From Lantana camara (Eukaryota; Streptophyta; Magnoliopsida; Lamiales; Verbenaceae): DNA of 64,000 nt. Positions 1 through 10,918 of the stretch are shown piece by piece. Each line of letters starts with the position of its first letter. Position 1 is the first letter of the stretch. The position numbers and the translations under genes were made by a program. A model generated the notes under the pieces. It was not told the DNA's origin and did no database searches. It saw only the letters and a program-made list of their open reading frames with translations. The stretch covers positions 34,002,001 to 34,066,000 of the forward strand of contig CM074864.1 of NCBI GenBank assembly GCA_037501455.1, written 5' to 3'.

Positions 1-3000
1 GAGCCTCAAATAACCTCTGCTGAAGATTTGGTTGTACCGTAATATTCCGAATACTTGCTCTTAACATGAAAGATTCGGATTCATCTCGAACTTCCACTTT
101 CATGTTAGATACACTAGCCTTCCTGCTAAGTGCATCCGCAACCACATTAGCTTTTTCGGGATGGTATCGGATTGTACACTCATAATCCGCCAAAGTCTCC
201 ATCCATCGCCTTTGGCTCTTGTTCAACTCCTTCTAAGAAAACAAATATTGAAGACTCTTGTGGTCCGAAAAGATCTCGAAAGGAACTCCATATAAGTAGT
301 GTCTCCACTTACCCAAAGCATAGATCACTGCGGCTAACTCGAGATTGTGGGTGGGATAATTCTGTTCATGATCCTTTAACTTCCTCGAGGCGTAGGCTAT
401 CACCCTACCATTCTGCATCAAGACACATCCCAATCCTTCTTTCGAGGCGTCCGTATAAACCATGTATCCTTCAGTGCCTTGAGGGAGTGCTAATACCTGT
501 GCAGTGGTCAATTTCTCCTTCAAGAGTTGGAAACTCGCCTCACACGCCTCGTCCCAATATAACTTGACTTCCTTCTTCGCCAAACGAGTCAAAGGAGCTG
601 CAATCTTTGAGAAGTCTTTAACGAATCTTCGATAATACCCAGCTAAACCCAAGAAACTCCTAACCTCGAAAGCATTCTTCGGACTCTGCCACTGAATAAC
701 CGTCTCGATTTTAGAAGGATCTACTTCCAAACCCTTACTCGAGACAATATGACCTAGAAAAGCAACCCGGTCGATCCAAAATTCGAATTTACTAAACATC
801 GCATACAACCGGTGCTCTCTCAATGTCTCCAAGACCAATATGAGATGCCTGGCACGATCTTCCGGATTCCTCGAATAAACCAAGATGTCAGCAATGAAGA
901 TTACCACGAATTTGTCCAAATAAGGCCGAAAAGTCTGATGCATCATATCCATAAATGCTGCAGGGGCATTAGTTAACCCGAAAGGCATTACTACGAACTC
1001 GTAATGTCCATACCGGGTATTAAATCCTGTCTTAGGTATATCCTCTTCCCCGATTTTCAACTGGTAGTAACCTTGCCTTAGATCCAATTTCGAATAAACC
1101 CCTGAACCTTGCAACATATCAAACAAATCTTCAATGTGGGGCAATGGATACTTATTCTTGATAGTCCTCCGAGTAAACTCTCGGTAATCTATACACATCC
1201 TCAACGTTCCATCGTTCTTTTTAATAAAGAGAACCGGAGCACCCCACGGGGATGAACTCGGCCGAATGTAACCAATCTTAAGTAATTCCTCAAGCTGAAT
1301 TTTCAATTCCTTCAACTCTGCCAGAGCCATTCTATACGGAGTCTTAGAATACGGTTCTGATCCTCGACATAAATCAATAATGAATTCTATCTCACGATCT
1401 GGTGGCAAGGAACCCAAATTCTCCGGAAACACATCGGGAAAATCCTTAACCACGGTGGTCTCCTCAAATTTAATTTTATCCTTCGGCTTATTGAGAAGAT
1501 ATGCAAAGAATCCCATAGCCTCGTCTCTTATTAACTTACTAGCTTCCATAAATGATCAGAGCGGTACATTCTTAGATCCCACTTCTCCAATCAACTCTTC
1601 CCCTAACTTAATTTTCTTCTTAAAGCAATCAACCTCGGCCCGGTGCCTGTATAACCAATCCATACCGAAGATCACCCCATATCTCTTCATAGACATCATA
1701 ATAAAATCGGCCTGATAATCCTTCCCTTCTATCAAAATCGAACAACCCCGAACCACTTGATCCGTCTGTAAATTTCCTCCAAGAGGAGAACTCACAAAAT
1801 AACAAGAATTGGCACATATAACAGGTAGGCACAAAGAAGCACATAGATCGCTAGATATGAAAGAGTGGGTAGCACCCGGATCAAATAATGCATGAATGTT
1901 CGTGGTGTGAATGCATATGGTACCTTCCACCACGGCTGTCGGATCCACCTGTGCATCTTGCTCCTCGCCCTCAAGGGCATAAGCACGTGCCTGGATCATT
2001 GGTCTTTATACCCCATCTTGAAACCCCGGTTTCTTGTCAGGACATGTATCAGCCATGTGATCGGCTTTCTCGTAAATCAGACATAACCCTAATCTCTTTC
2101 TATAATTGTTGTAAGAGTGGGTCGGTCCTCCACAATAAGTACACGGAGGTATATCTCGGTGATTTCCCGTAGGAGCTGGTAAAGCCTGAGGTGCTCGTGT
2201 AGCCTGATAAGCATTTTGACCTCCAGTTCGAGGCTTCTTCAAATATTCTTTCTGAGGAGGAGCTGCTGAAGTCATAGGCCTCTTGCCCGTATTGAATGTC
2301 ATGTTCGATCCCCATACTGAGCCTCTACTCGGTCCCATTGGTGCTTTGAAGATTGGATCCTTCTTCGTGTACTCCTCTTCTTGCTCCAAGGCCCTTTGCA
2401 CCGTGTCCGTGAAGGATATAAAATTATGCCCCGCCTGTCCATGTCTCAAATCCTGTCTCAGCCCGACAATAAACTTCTTCGTCTTTCTCTTCTCATCACG
2501 GGTAATGTGTGGAGCATACTTCCCAAGTCGGTTGAAAATGGCAATATATTGAGCCACTGTTCGATTCCCTTATTTAAGATCCATGAATTCTTGCTCTTTA
2601 CGCTCCCTGACAACCTCGGGAATAAAACACTCTCGAAATTCTCGTTTAAAAACCTCCCATATCACCTCTTCACCATCCACTTCAAGCTTTTCCCTTATTC
2701 TTTCCCACCAATCATAACCCCCCCCCCCCCCCCCCGCCCCGCCATCTAGTTGAAATATAGCGAATTGGGCCTTCTCTTGAGTAGTGAACTGTCGAACTCC
2801 AAATATCCTTTCAATTCTTGTTAACCAACCCTCGGATACCTCATCATCAATGGAACCAAAAAATCGAGGAGGACTGTAGCTCAGAAATACTCCATGAGGA
2901 TCCCTATTGTTGTTTGGTGGAGCCGGTTGCTCAACGGGTTGTGATGGGCGAGCTTGAGCTCTTCTATCCTCGACATAATTAAATACTACTTCCATAAAGT

Positions 3001-3115
3001 TTCCCATATCCATCGGAGGCGGTTGTGGTTGTTGTTCTTGTTGTTGTGGTGTAGGAGATCGATCACGGTGCCGGCGTCGCCCCGGTGATCTCTCACGATG
3101 TCTACGCGGAGGCAT
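1..3115 (-). pseudogene. gag-pol polyprotein remnant (gag, PR, RT, RNase H), Tekay-type
   Basis: Translation starts at ATG 3113-3115 (MPPRRHRERSPGRR) and stays in one frame to the window edge, so there are no frameshifts. Four in-frame stops break it: TAA 2570-2572, TAA 2006-2008, TGA 1556-1558 and TAG 233-235. Domains in order are an RS-rich gag N-terminus, the gag capsid-like region, two knuckle-like segments (CTYCGGPTHSYNN then a degenerate CLIYEKADHMADTC that has lost a cysteine), an aspartic protease (FDPGATHSF), RT ([23 protein letters not shown]) and RNase H ([11 protein letters not shown]). The RT metal-binding motif reads FIAD, with Ala encoded at 890-892, whereas the related copy at 41123 has FIDD. 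Upstream of the ATG the minus strand reads CTTTAACAG, a candidate 3' splice site. Confidence 0.9.
2718..2735. repeat. 18-base poly-C run inside gag
   Basis: Eighteen consecutive C on the plus strand (poly-G in the coding sense) encode a glycine run inside gag. The related gag at 38993 lacks this insertion: it reads DGEAYDWWE where this copy reads DGGAGGGGGGYDWWE. The insertion keeps the frame. Confidence 0.85.
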
Positions 3116-3309
3116 TCTGTTAAAGAAACACTGAAATGTATGTTATCTTTAGTCTATGCATGGAAGTGCAATTAATTCAATCAAAATTCAAAAATTGGAG
3201 CATATAAACACATAAGAAATGTATATGTAATCACATTGTCAACTAGTTCCTAAAGCCGAACGACCTAACTGACTCACACGACACGAGAGCCTGGGTTTTG
3301 CAACCCTAA

Positions 3310-3321
3310 GCTCTGATACCA
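3310..3321 (-). other. Primer-binding site, initiator tRNA-Met
   Basis: The minus strand reads TGGTATCAGAGC, complementary to the 3' end of plant initiator tRNA-Met. It lies eight bases (TCCTTAAG) after the LTR end, the same offset as in the complete element at 38786. Confidence 0.9.
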
Positions 3322-3765
3322 CTTAAGGATGTAACACCCGAGCGCAAGGTGTCACATCCCCCGTACCGAGACCCGACCCGAATATGAAATGGACAATCCG
3401 TACCCGAGCTAAGTCACGGCGAACGGGGGCAAACACACACGCTATGCTAGGCGGGCTAACCCTTAAACCATATGAATCAGAGTAAATCACTAAAGCAGAG
3501 GCATTAACTTAACAAAACATATCATATATATATACCACGAGCATGCAAGATCCAAAAATAGAGTCATATACACTACGAGAGTATCTAAAAGAGCCATCAC
3601 AACTTAAACTATCAAGAATGCTCCAAAATCCAATAATCATAAATAAAAGTATGCAAGTGTAAAGACAACTACAAGAGCTAGAAGCAAATGCAAGACCTAT
3701 CGACTCGAATTCCCGCCTAGCTCCCTAACACCTGCATAACAACACAACTGAAAACCAAACGGGTT

Positions 3766-3782
3766 CAGTCCAAAAGGGACTG
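3766..3782 (-). promoter_or_regulatory. 17-nt conserved LTR hairpin (6-bp stem, 5-nt loop)
   Basis: CAGTCC AAAAG GGACTG forms a perfect 6-bp stem. The equivalent position in sibling LTRs has the same geometry with different paired bases (6263, 24266, 38358, 46466, 47390). In element sense it sits upstream of a polypyrimidine/GCAGG segment and the CTAGGCGGG box. Confidence 0.6.
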
Positions 3783-4844
3783 GTAGGTATAAAACATCGA
3801 CATAGATATAATATACAACGGAATTTAAACAATCACATGCAAATTATAATCCCAAGCGAGGTTTAGAAGCATTTCCCAAGTGGGTGAAATAGAGGAATCA
3901 TCGGAAGGGATTATAACAATCAATTTTTCAATAGGTCCTTAGTGGCCCGGCGAGTGGGCGTGCAGTATCTCCAACCAACACCTGGTGTAGTTCAACAATC
4001 ATTCATTCATTAAGTCTTTTCATACATATCATTCTTTTGTGCACAATCAATCGATTCTATTCAATCGGTCATATACACCTTCTTCCTCCGGGTTGGTGGA
4101 CGGGTTTGCAAGACCCAGCCACCCAAACATTAACCAAAAGGGGTTACATGACTCCCCAGATGGCGCTCAGCTCCCATTCCCCGCCAATCTCCTGGTGAGG
4201 TCCGGTATCACCGTAGTTTGGTGGGGACTAGTGTGAGGGATCACGAACCCCGGGCCCCAATTAGTGCAATCAATCAATACTCGCCAAAACAATCGGTAGG
4301 GTATTAAAAGAAAAAGGGTTTTACGTTCAAAATCATTTACCCGAAAATAACTCAATATACATAGATAGATGATTATATCTTTGGCTAAAACTTTGCACAT
4401 AGGGGTATATTGGGTCATTTTATCTAAATAGAAAAGAAACCCACCTTAACCCGGCAAAAGAAGACACGAAAGCCTCAAGGACCGGCCTCATCTCCAACGG
4501 GATCAAAATCTGTGCAAGAAAAGTGAAGTGAGACTCAAAATGACCAATTAAGACGCTCGGCAATGAAATGATCACGATATGAATGCATAAAAGAGTATAT
4601 TATGTAATGAACATGTTCATGTGCACTATTAATCTCTTAAAGACATATAAACATTCATTGCAAGAATCATTCACATTTAAATCAAATTGATCCACGAATT
4701 CCAAATATCGAATATAACACATAGTATAACAAGTTACAACTAGAAAATAGGTAAATTGAAACATTTAAGTCATGCTCGAAATTAAGTAACACGAAATAAA
4801 TAACAATTAAATTCTAAAATTTAAATAAATTAAATAATACTTAA

Positions 4845-4895
4845 ATATATATATATATATATCTAATCATGTCTTAATATATATATATATATATA
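4845..4895. repeat. TA dinucleotide microsatellites
   Basis: Two pure TA runs (about 4845-4862 and 4877-4895) are separated by a short AT-rich spacer inside the LTR. Confidence 0.9.
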
Positions 4896-5082
4896 CATAA
4901 ATAAACCATTAAAAATCATAGCATGCATATAATTGGCAAAACAATTGATTTCTATGTCATGCATGCAAACAAATACGTATGTATATATATATAATCAACC
5001 AAAGCCATGTAAAGAAGGAAATTAGGAACAATTTAAAAGCCATGCATGCAACTGAAAACTGAAAATTTTGTGCAGAGAGCAG

Positions 5083-5240
5083 GGGTCGCGGCCGCGACCC
5101 ATTTTCTTCATGAAATGGTAGCGGCCGCTACCCTATTTTTCAGCATATTTTCCTTCCAAATTAGCAGAATACGTGAGCAGCTTAAATATGAGTTGCGGGC
5201 GCGACTGAATTAAAGGCAAATCGGGTCACCTGCGCTACCC
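5083..5240. repeat. Palindrome array A (GCGGCCGC core)
   Basis: Two perfect palindromes lie 33 bp apart centre to centre: GGGTCGCGGCCGCGACCC (5083-5100) and GGTAGCGGCCGCTACC (5117-5132). Both share the core GCGGCCGC. Weaker members follow at 5191-5206 (AGTTGCGGGCGCGACT) and 5223-5240 (GGGTCACCTGCGCTACCC). The centre steps are 33, 74 and 33; 74 fits one decayed copy in a 33/41 alternation. Confidence 0.8.
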
Positions 5241-5622
5241 TGTGCAATGTAGAAAAATGACGCAGAAACATGGAGAAAAACAGAGCAACACCATTTCAAT
5301 CTTCAACGAACATATTCAGGTAAGGCAAGGCAACAAATATGCAGCAAAAAGATTCCAAATCAACATACAAATTCAGCCCCAAGCAAGCTCAAACGTGAGA
5401 TGAAGGTATAGGGGATCATTTCATGATATAGCTTCAATATCTCATTAATGGTAACCCATGAATGCCTCAACTACCAGCTAATACATCACCATAAATGCAA
5501 AGAAGAGATTAAGACAATCATATTCATGCTTGGAATCAATCAAATTCATCAAGAATTGAAAGAGATCAACCTATGTGCTCAAACCTAGCTATTCAGTAAG
5601 GCCGAAAAGTCGGGGCGTCACA

Positions 5623-6685
5623 GAACCCTTACGACCTTTATGTGAGTTTTCGGCCAAAACCTATTATATTTATAAACGCTTTCCAAAATATAAACAATTT
5701 CAAGCAAGCAAGTCATGATTGTTCATGATTCAAGCATGCTTTGTCGAGTACCATGATTTACACTTAGGCCTGAGGGTAGTGTCTTGAGCCAACTGGGAAA
5801 GCAAGGGCTGACGGGTAACTCTTGCGTTATCCTCACCACTTTAGGATCACCCCTGAAGCCACCAGGAGGTTTGGTGGTGGAAAGAGTTCCGTACGTGGGA
5901 GTCATGTTCCCGACGTACACCATGTCATGGATATTTGGGCCTTACAAACCCACCATCACCCGGAGAAAGAAGGAGTCATGAAATTGCTAATTGATCGCAC
6001 TAATTGAATTGCATGATCACGTATTAATTAATAAGCAAGCATGTATTGTTCACGTTTGGTGTATAAGTTGGAGAATTGCCCTCACTCGTCGGGCCACGTA
6101 TTGAATGAAATAGATTAAATGAAGTATTAAACTTGATGATTGTAGGCTCGGGCGAAGAATAGTTTATTCTTGAAACTTATATATCTTTTATGTCTAAATC
6201 TTTACCTGAGATTATAATTTGCATGTGACTTGCGTTTATATATATATCTTATGCCCCTCGCTCAGTCTTCGGTAGACTGACACCTCACTTTTCAGGTACC
6301 TATGGTCGTGCTAGGCGGGAGTCCGAGTCAGGTCTTTCATTCAGCCGAGTCTAGCATCACATTTTCATGTTTTGATACGTTTACAGATTTATACATGTAT
6401 GATATATATAGGAGATGATGATGTATTGATAAGTGTTGGTACCTATTAGTACTCATACTTTTGATGTAAATATGGTACCTATAAGTAATGGTTATATAAT
6501 GCCTCCACTTTTGAATTTTCATGTCTTGGTTTTAAGTTAATTGGGGAGTAGTCCAGCCTAGCTAGCTTGCTTTTGTATTGTCACCCGTTCACTATATGTC
6601 GGGTTTATGTATGGATTATCCATTTCGTATGTGGATCGGGCTATAGTGTGGGGGATGTAGTGCTTTGGGGTTTAGGGTGCTACAT
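5623..6685 (+). repeat. 3' part of a Tekay-type LTR (plus strand)
   Basis: It carries LTR landmarks in plus order: the hairpin CAGTCTTCGGTAGACTG (6263-6279), the box GCTAGGCGGGA (6310-6320), a CACCCGTTC terminal segment and the terminus GGGTGCTACA ending at 6685. The 5' part lies on the other side of the minus-strand element inserted at 5622, outside the window. At 6686 the sequence changes abruptly to copia coding sequence, so this LTR had inserted into a copia element. Confidence 0.8.
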
Positions 6686-8563
6686 GGAAAATTTTATCTT
6701 AAGAAGAATAAAGCTTCCGCTTTACTTGGTACATTATCTAATGGACTTTATACAACTAAAGATACCAATATTTTGAATATACAATAATTAAACAAACGCA
6801 AAAGAGAAGATAAGATCTCAGCTTCTTTATGGCACGTACGTTTAGGCCACGTTTTCAAGGATAGGATTACTAAGTTAACCAATTTAAGATCATTCTATGA
6901 TAATGAACTTAAAGAGTTAACTCATTGTGAATCATGTCTTAAAGGAAAGATGGCTAAATCTCCTTTAATGGTAAAGTGGAACGTGCCACTAAAGTATTGG
7001 ATTTAATCCATATTGATGTTTGTGGACCACTTAGTGTAAGTACAAGAAACAATCATCAGTATTTCATAACCTTCATAGGCGACTTTAGTCGTTTTGGTTA
7101 TGTGTACTTAATGAAGTATAAATCCGAAGCCTTTGAGAAATTCTTGGAAGTTCAGAAGGAGGTTGAGAACCAAACTGGTCACAAGATTAAGACACTTCGA
7201 TCTGATCGAGGTGGCGAGTATCTAATTGATTAATTCCTTAGTCATCTCAGAGATAATAGAATTATCTCTCAGTGGACTCCTCCGGGAACCTTAATTAAAT
7301 GGAATTTCGGAAAGAAACAACAGAACCCTACTTGATATGGTTCGTTCCATGATGAGTTTCACTAAATTGCCACCATCATTCTGGGGCTATGCCCTAGAGT
7401 CAACAGTTAGGATTTTGAATCTGTTTCCCTCGAAATCTATACCCAAAACCCCATGTGAGATGCGGTTTGGCAAAATCCCTAACTGTTCTTACTTAAGAAT
7501 TTGGGGTTGTCCTGCTTATGTGAAGAGGACAGTGGGAGATAAGCATGAAGCTAGATCAAACTTATGTAACTTCATAGGATATCCTAAAGAGTCAATAGGA
7601 TATTATTTCTACGATCCTCTTAAACAAAAGGTTTTTGTGTCAAGAAATGCCACTTTTCTTGAGGACTTATTCCTTAAAGAAAAGAAAGGCAAGATCGTAG
7701 AACTCGAAGAGGTTCGAGACCAAGGTCCCATGCCTAGCTTGGAGAATAACATCCCTATCCGTACCCAAGAAAGTGATACACGAGAAAATCCTCCTCAAAT
7801 AAGACGTTCTGAATGCATTCCTAGACAACCAGAGAGATGGTATGGTCTTCTCCATCAAACATCTCAAATGGATAATGATCGATTAACTTATGAGTAGGTA
7901 CTGTTAGATTCAGACTCTGAATAGTGGAAAGAAGCAATGAAATCCGAAATGGATTCCATGTACTCTAACCAAGTTTGGACCTTGGTTGATCCACCTGATA
8001 GGATCAGGCCCATAGGGTGTAAATGGATATATAAGTGCAAGCTTGAAGTGGATGGAAGCGTGACAGCCTTTAAAGCAAGATTAGTTGCTAAGGGGTTTAC
8101 TCAAAGACCAGGTGTAGACTTTGATGAAACCTTCTCCCCGTTTGCAATGCAAAAATCCATTAGAATCTTGCTTGCCATTGCTGCATATTATGACTATGAG
8201 ATATGGCAAATGGATATGAAAACTGCCTTTCTCAATGGAGACATTGACAAAGACATTTACATGGAGCAACCTATGGGTTTCACATTCAGTGGGAGCGAGC
8301 AAAAGGTTTGCAAGCTTCAACGTTCAATCTACGGATTGAAACAAGCTTCTAGGAATTGGAACATTCGATTTGATGAAGCAGTCAAATGGTTTGGCATTAT
8401 TCAAAATCCGAATGAGTCCTGCGTGTATAAGAAAGAATTGGAAACCTCGTTTCAATTTCTGATACTTTATATAGATGACATCCTCCTCATTGGGAATGCG
8501 AAGTATGACATGAAAGTAACAAAGTCTTGGTTATCGAACTAATTTGAGATGAAGGAGATGAAG
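6686..8563 (+). pseudogene. Ty1/copia pol remnant (GAG-pre-integrase, integrase, RT)
   Basis: The order integrase before RT identifies Ty1/copia. Visible domains are GAG-pre-integrase (LWHVRLGHVF, about 6826), an integrase zinc end (CESCLKGKM), the integrase core (HIDVCGP about 7010, LRSDRGGEY about 7198, and the Glu after NGIS about 7311), and RT (QMDMKTAFLNGDIDKDIYME about 8205, SIYGLKQASRNW, and the active site LYIDDILLIGN about 8465). It is broken by a frameshift near 6970 and stops at about 7231, 7334, 7895, 7921 and 8540. The 5' end is cut by the LTR ending at 6685. The 3' end abuts a gypsy leader at 8564, with RNase H and LTR missing. I do not assign a copia clade. Confidence 0.9.
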
Positions 8564-8719
8564 TATCAGAGCCCGGTTGCAAAACCGAGGCTCTAGTGTC
8601 GTGTCAAGTTTAGGTTAAGCGGTGGAGGGATTATTTGCTAATTGTGCATTGTATTCATTTATGGCATTACATGCTCGCCAAGTGAATCCGAGGACAGATT
8701 CTTTTAAGGGGGAGATAAT
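8564..8719 (+). mobile_element. Collapsed internal remnant of a gypsy element (leader plus PPT only)
   Basis: Only 156 bp remain between the copia break and the LTR at 8720. The left end matches the leader after a Met primer site (TATCAGAGCCCGGTTGCAAA; compare 38789). The right end matches the pol tail and polypurine tract (GAATCCGAGGACAGATTC then AAGGGGGAGA; compare 43457-43490). The 5' LTR and all of gag-pol are deleted. Confidence 0.8.
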
Positions 8720-9663
8720 TGTAATGCCCCAATTTCCGGCTTTCCAGGTACTCACGATTTGTGTGAATTTTCCAAGAGTTAGGATTAATTTTAATTCTGT
8801 TGTTTATTAGACTCTTATAATTCGTGACGATTTGTATAAATTATATTTCAATGTGATTACGTGAAATATGTATCAATTTGAGCATTATTTTATAAATTGA
8901 ATTTAATTGTTACGTGAATTAACTCCCGAACATGCCTTAATTATTTAAATGTCCTTAATTGATCATTATTTTAAATTAGAGGCTCAAATTGCATAAAAAT
9001 ATTCTTGGACCTAATAGATCATTCTCTAAACTTCATATCCTTAATTGCATATCTTATAAAATTGGAGGGTTTAGTTACAAATATGATATTTTTCCAAGAT
9101 ATATCACGATGTATGCTTCTCTTCCACATACTTCACTTCATTTTTCAAAAATCATCTCCATTTTTGCTTCCTCCTTAACCGAACCAAACCCTCCAAGAAG
9201 GGAAGAAGAACTTCATCCTCTCAAGCTATTATTTTGAAGGAACTATGAACTTTGAAGCTTAAATCATCCATTATCATCTTCTTCATCTCACTCTTTTCCT
9301 TCAAGGTAATATGTAGGATTTCATGATACTAATTCTTGAAGCTAGGGTTAGGAGTTGATTGTAATAACTTGTGTATATGTTGTTAGAAGCATGAATACAA
9401 GCTTTAGACTTGAATTCCGTGAATAAATCTTGAGAATTATGGTGTTATATGATGAATTTCCATATGAACTTGAAGTGGTAATTCTTGATGATCAAGCTTG
9501 ATATGAACATTTATATTAGCTTTATTGTGTTATAAGCATGTATATATGTCCCTTTTCACGAAATTATGCTCTTAGAGATTGAATTACATGAGTTATGATG
9601 GATTTGAGGTTGATTCGTGTTTCCCCTGTTTTCATCCTGTGTTTCTGTAATTAGTACGTAACA

Positions 9664-9863
9664 GGAATGCCCCTTCCCGTTCCCTTTGTATTTGGGGAAC
9701 GGCCATTCCCACGTTTAAATCATATGCAGGGTGGCGAGGACGGGAACCGCCCTTCCCATTTTGGCTCTTAAGCCGGAACGGCCGTTCCCATCTTCGGGGC
9801 ACAGTATCGGGGAGCTGGGAATGGCCCTTCCCGTTTTAAACTAAAGTCTGGAACGGCCGTTCC
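9664..9863. repeat. Palindrome array B (GGAACGGCCGTTCC)
   Basis: Six copies: GGAATGCCCCTTCCC (9664), GGGAACGGCCATTCCC (9695-9710), GGGAACCGCCCTTCCC (9742-9757), GGAACGGCCGTTCC (9775-9788), GGGAATGGCCCTTCCC (9817-9832) and GGAACGGCCGTTCC (9850-9863). Two are perfect palindromes. Centre-to-centre steps are about 32, 47, 32, 43 and 32. The spacers show no obvious similarity. Confidence 0.88.
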
Positions 9864-10440
9864 CAGGTCTCTGGAAGGTCATAAAGTGTCTACATAAAAT
9901 ATGAATTTCCATTTCCTTTTCTTTACCTCTATTTGATCCCAACATGCTATTATATGATCAATATCATGTCATAATATGAATATATTACGCTACATTGTTC
10001 ATTGCATGCCATCTTGTTACTTGATCATGCCGTGTGTTCTATATGGTAGCGTTATCTAGTCATGGTCTAATGAGGGCACAAATGTTTCAATTTCTTGTCC
10101 AGTTGTTCTACCGAACAGAGATTGGAATCAATGAGCACGTTCACGCATTCATGAATCATGGTGTCACCTGTTAGGAAGCAAGTTAGGCCATGCAAACCAA
10201 TTCGCATACCGTGATTATCGTGTTTATCGTGTTATCGCGTTACCGTGTACCGCTCGTCAGCTGCAGGAGCTAAGTGCTATTCGGGACAGCGTGCTACGCA
10301 CATGGGAGCCACCTCTTGAACCTGCGGGGCAAAGTGCTACATGTGCGGGAGCCACCTCTAGAATCCTAACGCTGCGGGTATCGTGTTATCGTGTTATCGT
10401 GAATGGTGAAGGCTCGCTACCTTCCCATTATCGTTTTATC

Positions 10441-10530
10441 GTGATTGGAGGGATGGAGGGATTGGAGTGATGGAGTGATTGGAGGGATGGAGGGATTGGA
10501 GTGAAGGGGTTATTGGAGGGATGGAGTTAT
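10441..10530 (+). repeat. GGATGGAG / GATTGGAG minisatellite
   Basis: About eleven imperfect tandem copies of an 8-base unit (GTGATTGG, AGGGATGG, AGTGATGG types) lie in the U5-side part of the LTR. I see no such array in the other LTRs of the window. Confidence 0.75.
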
Positions 10531-10918
10531 TCACAAAATGATACATGTGCAGTGTTATTGCAGGTACATGCTATGCGGGAAACGAGCTGAGTCAAGCCCT
10601 CGCATCCGAGTCCCACACGGTGCATGTATTTATTTATTTTTTCAAAGGAATTATTGTTAATGTTACTTGTTATGTGTTTAGGAGATGATAATGTATTGAT
10701 ATGCAAAATCCAAGTATACATTACTTGATAAATGATCGATAGTATAGCATGCTTCCGCTTTGTTCTGTTGCATGTATGAGTTAGTCTCGTCTAGCTTGTT
10801 GTTTTGTTTGCATTGTCACCCGTTCGCTATAGGTTGGTTCATGTACGGAGTACCCGTTTCCTATGTGGATTGACCTATAGTACGGGGGTGTGGCTTCCTT
10901 ACATATTGGGGTGCTACA

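Larger units (their letters stand above)
1..5622 (-). mobile_element. Tekay-type Ty3/gypsy retrotransposon, left-truncated by the window
   Basis: In element order this holds a 5' LTR (5622 to 3330), an initiator-Met primer site, gag, protease, RT and most of RNase H. Integrase, chromodomain and 3' LTR would lie left of base 1. The proteins and LTR end closely resemble the complete element at 35390-46885, which places it in the same chromovirus lineage. It was inserted into the plus-strand LTR tail that resumes at 5623, so its target duplication would begin GAACC there; the other copy is outside the window. The coding part is broken and the RT active site is damaged, so it is a dead copy. Confidence 0.9.
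3330..5622 (-). repeat. 5' LTR of the truncated Tekay-type element (2.29 kb)
   Basis: On the minus strand it begins TGTGACGCCCCGAC (5622) and ends GGGTGTTACA (3330), with TG...CA termini next to the primer site. Landmarks shared with other LTRs here are a CTAGGCGGG box (about 3715), the 17-nt hairpin CAGTCCAAAAGGGACTG (3766-3782) and a GC-rich island (about 4160-4260). A palindrome array lies at 5083-5240. TA microsatellites occupy 4845-4895. No target duplication can be checked. Confidence 0.88.
8720..10918 (+). repeat. 3' LTR of the collapsed gypsy element (2.2 kb)
   Basis: It begins TGTAATGCCCCAATTTCC right after a purine tract and ends GGGGTGCTACA. A CT-rich leader-like stretch ends in a candidate splice donor (TTCAAGGTAATA, GT at about 9307). 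A palindrome array with core AACGGCCGTT follows at 9664-9863, then a GGATGGAG minisatellite (10441-10530). The LTR sits inside the 3' part of another plus-strand LTR that resumes at 10919. Confidence 0.82.
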
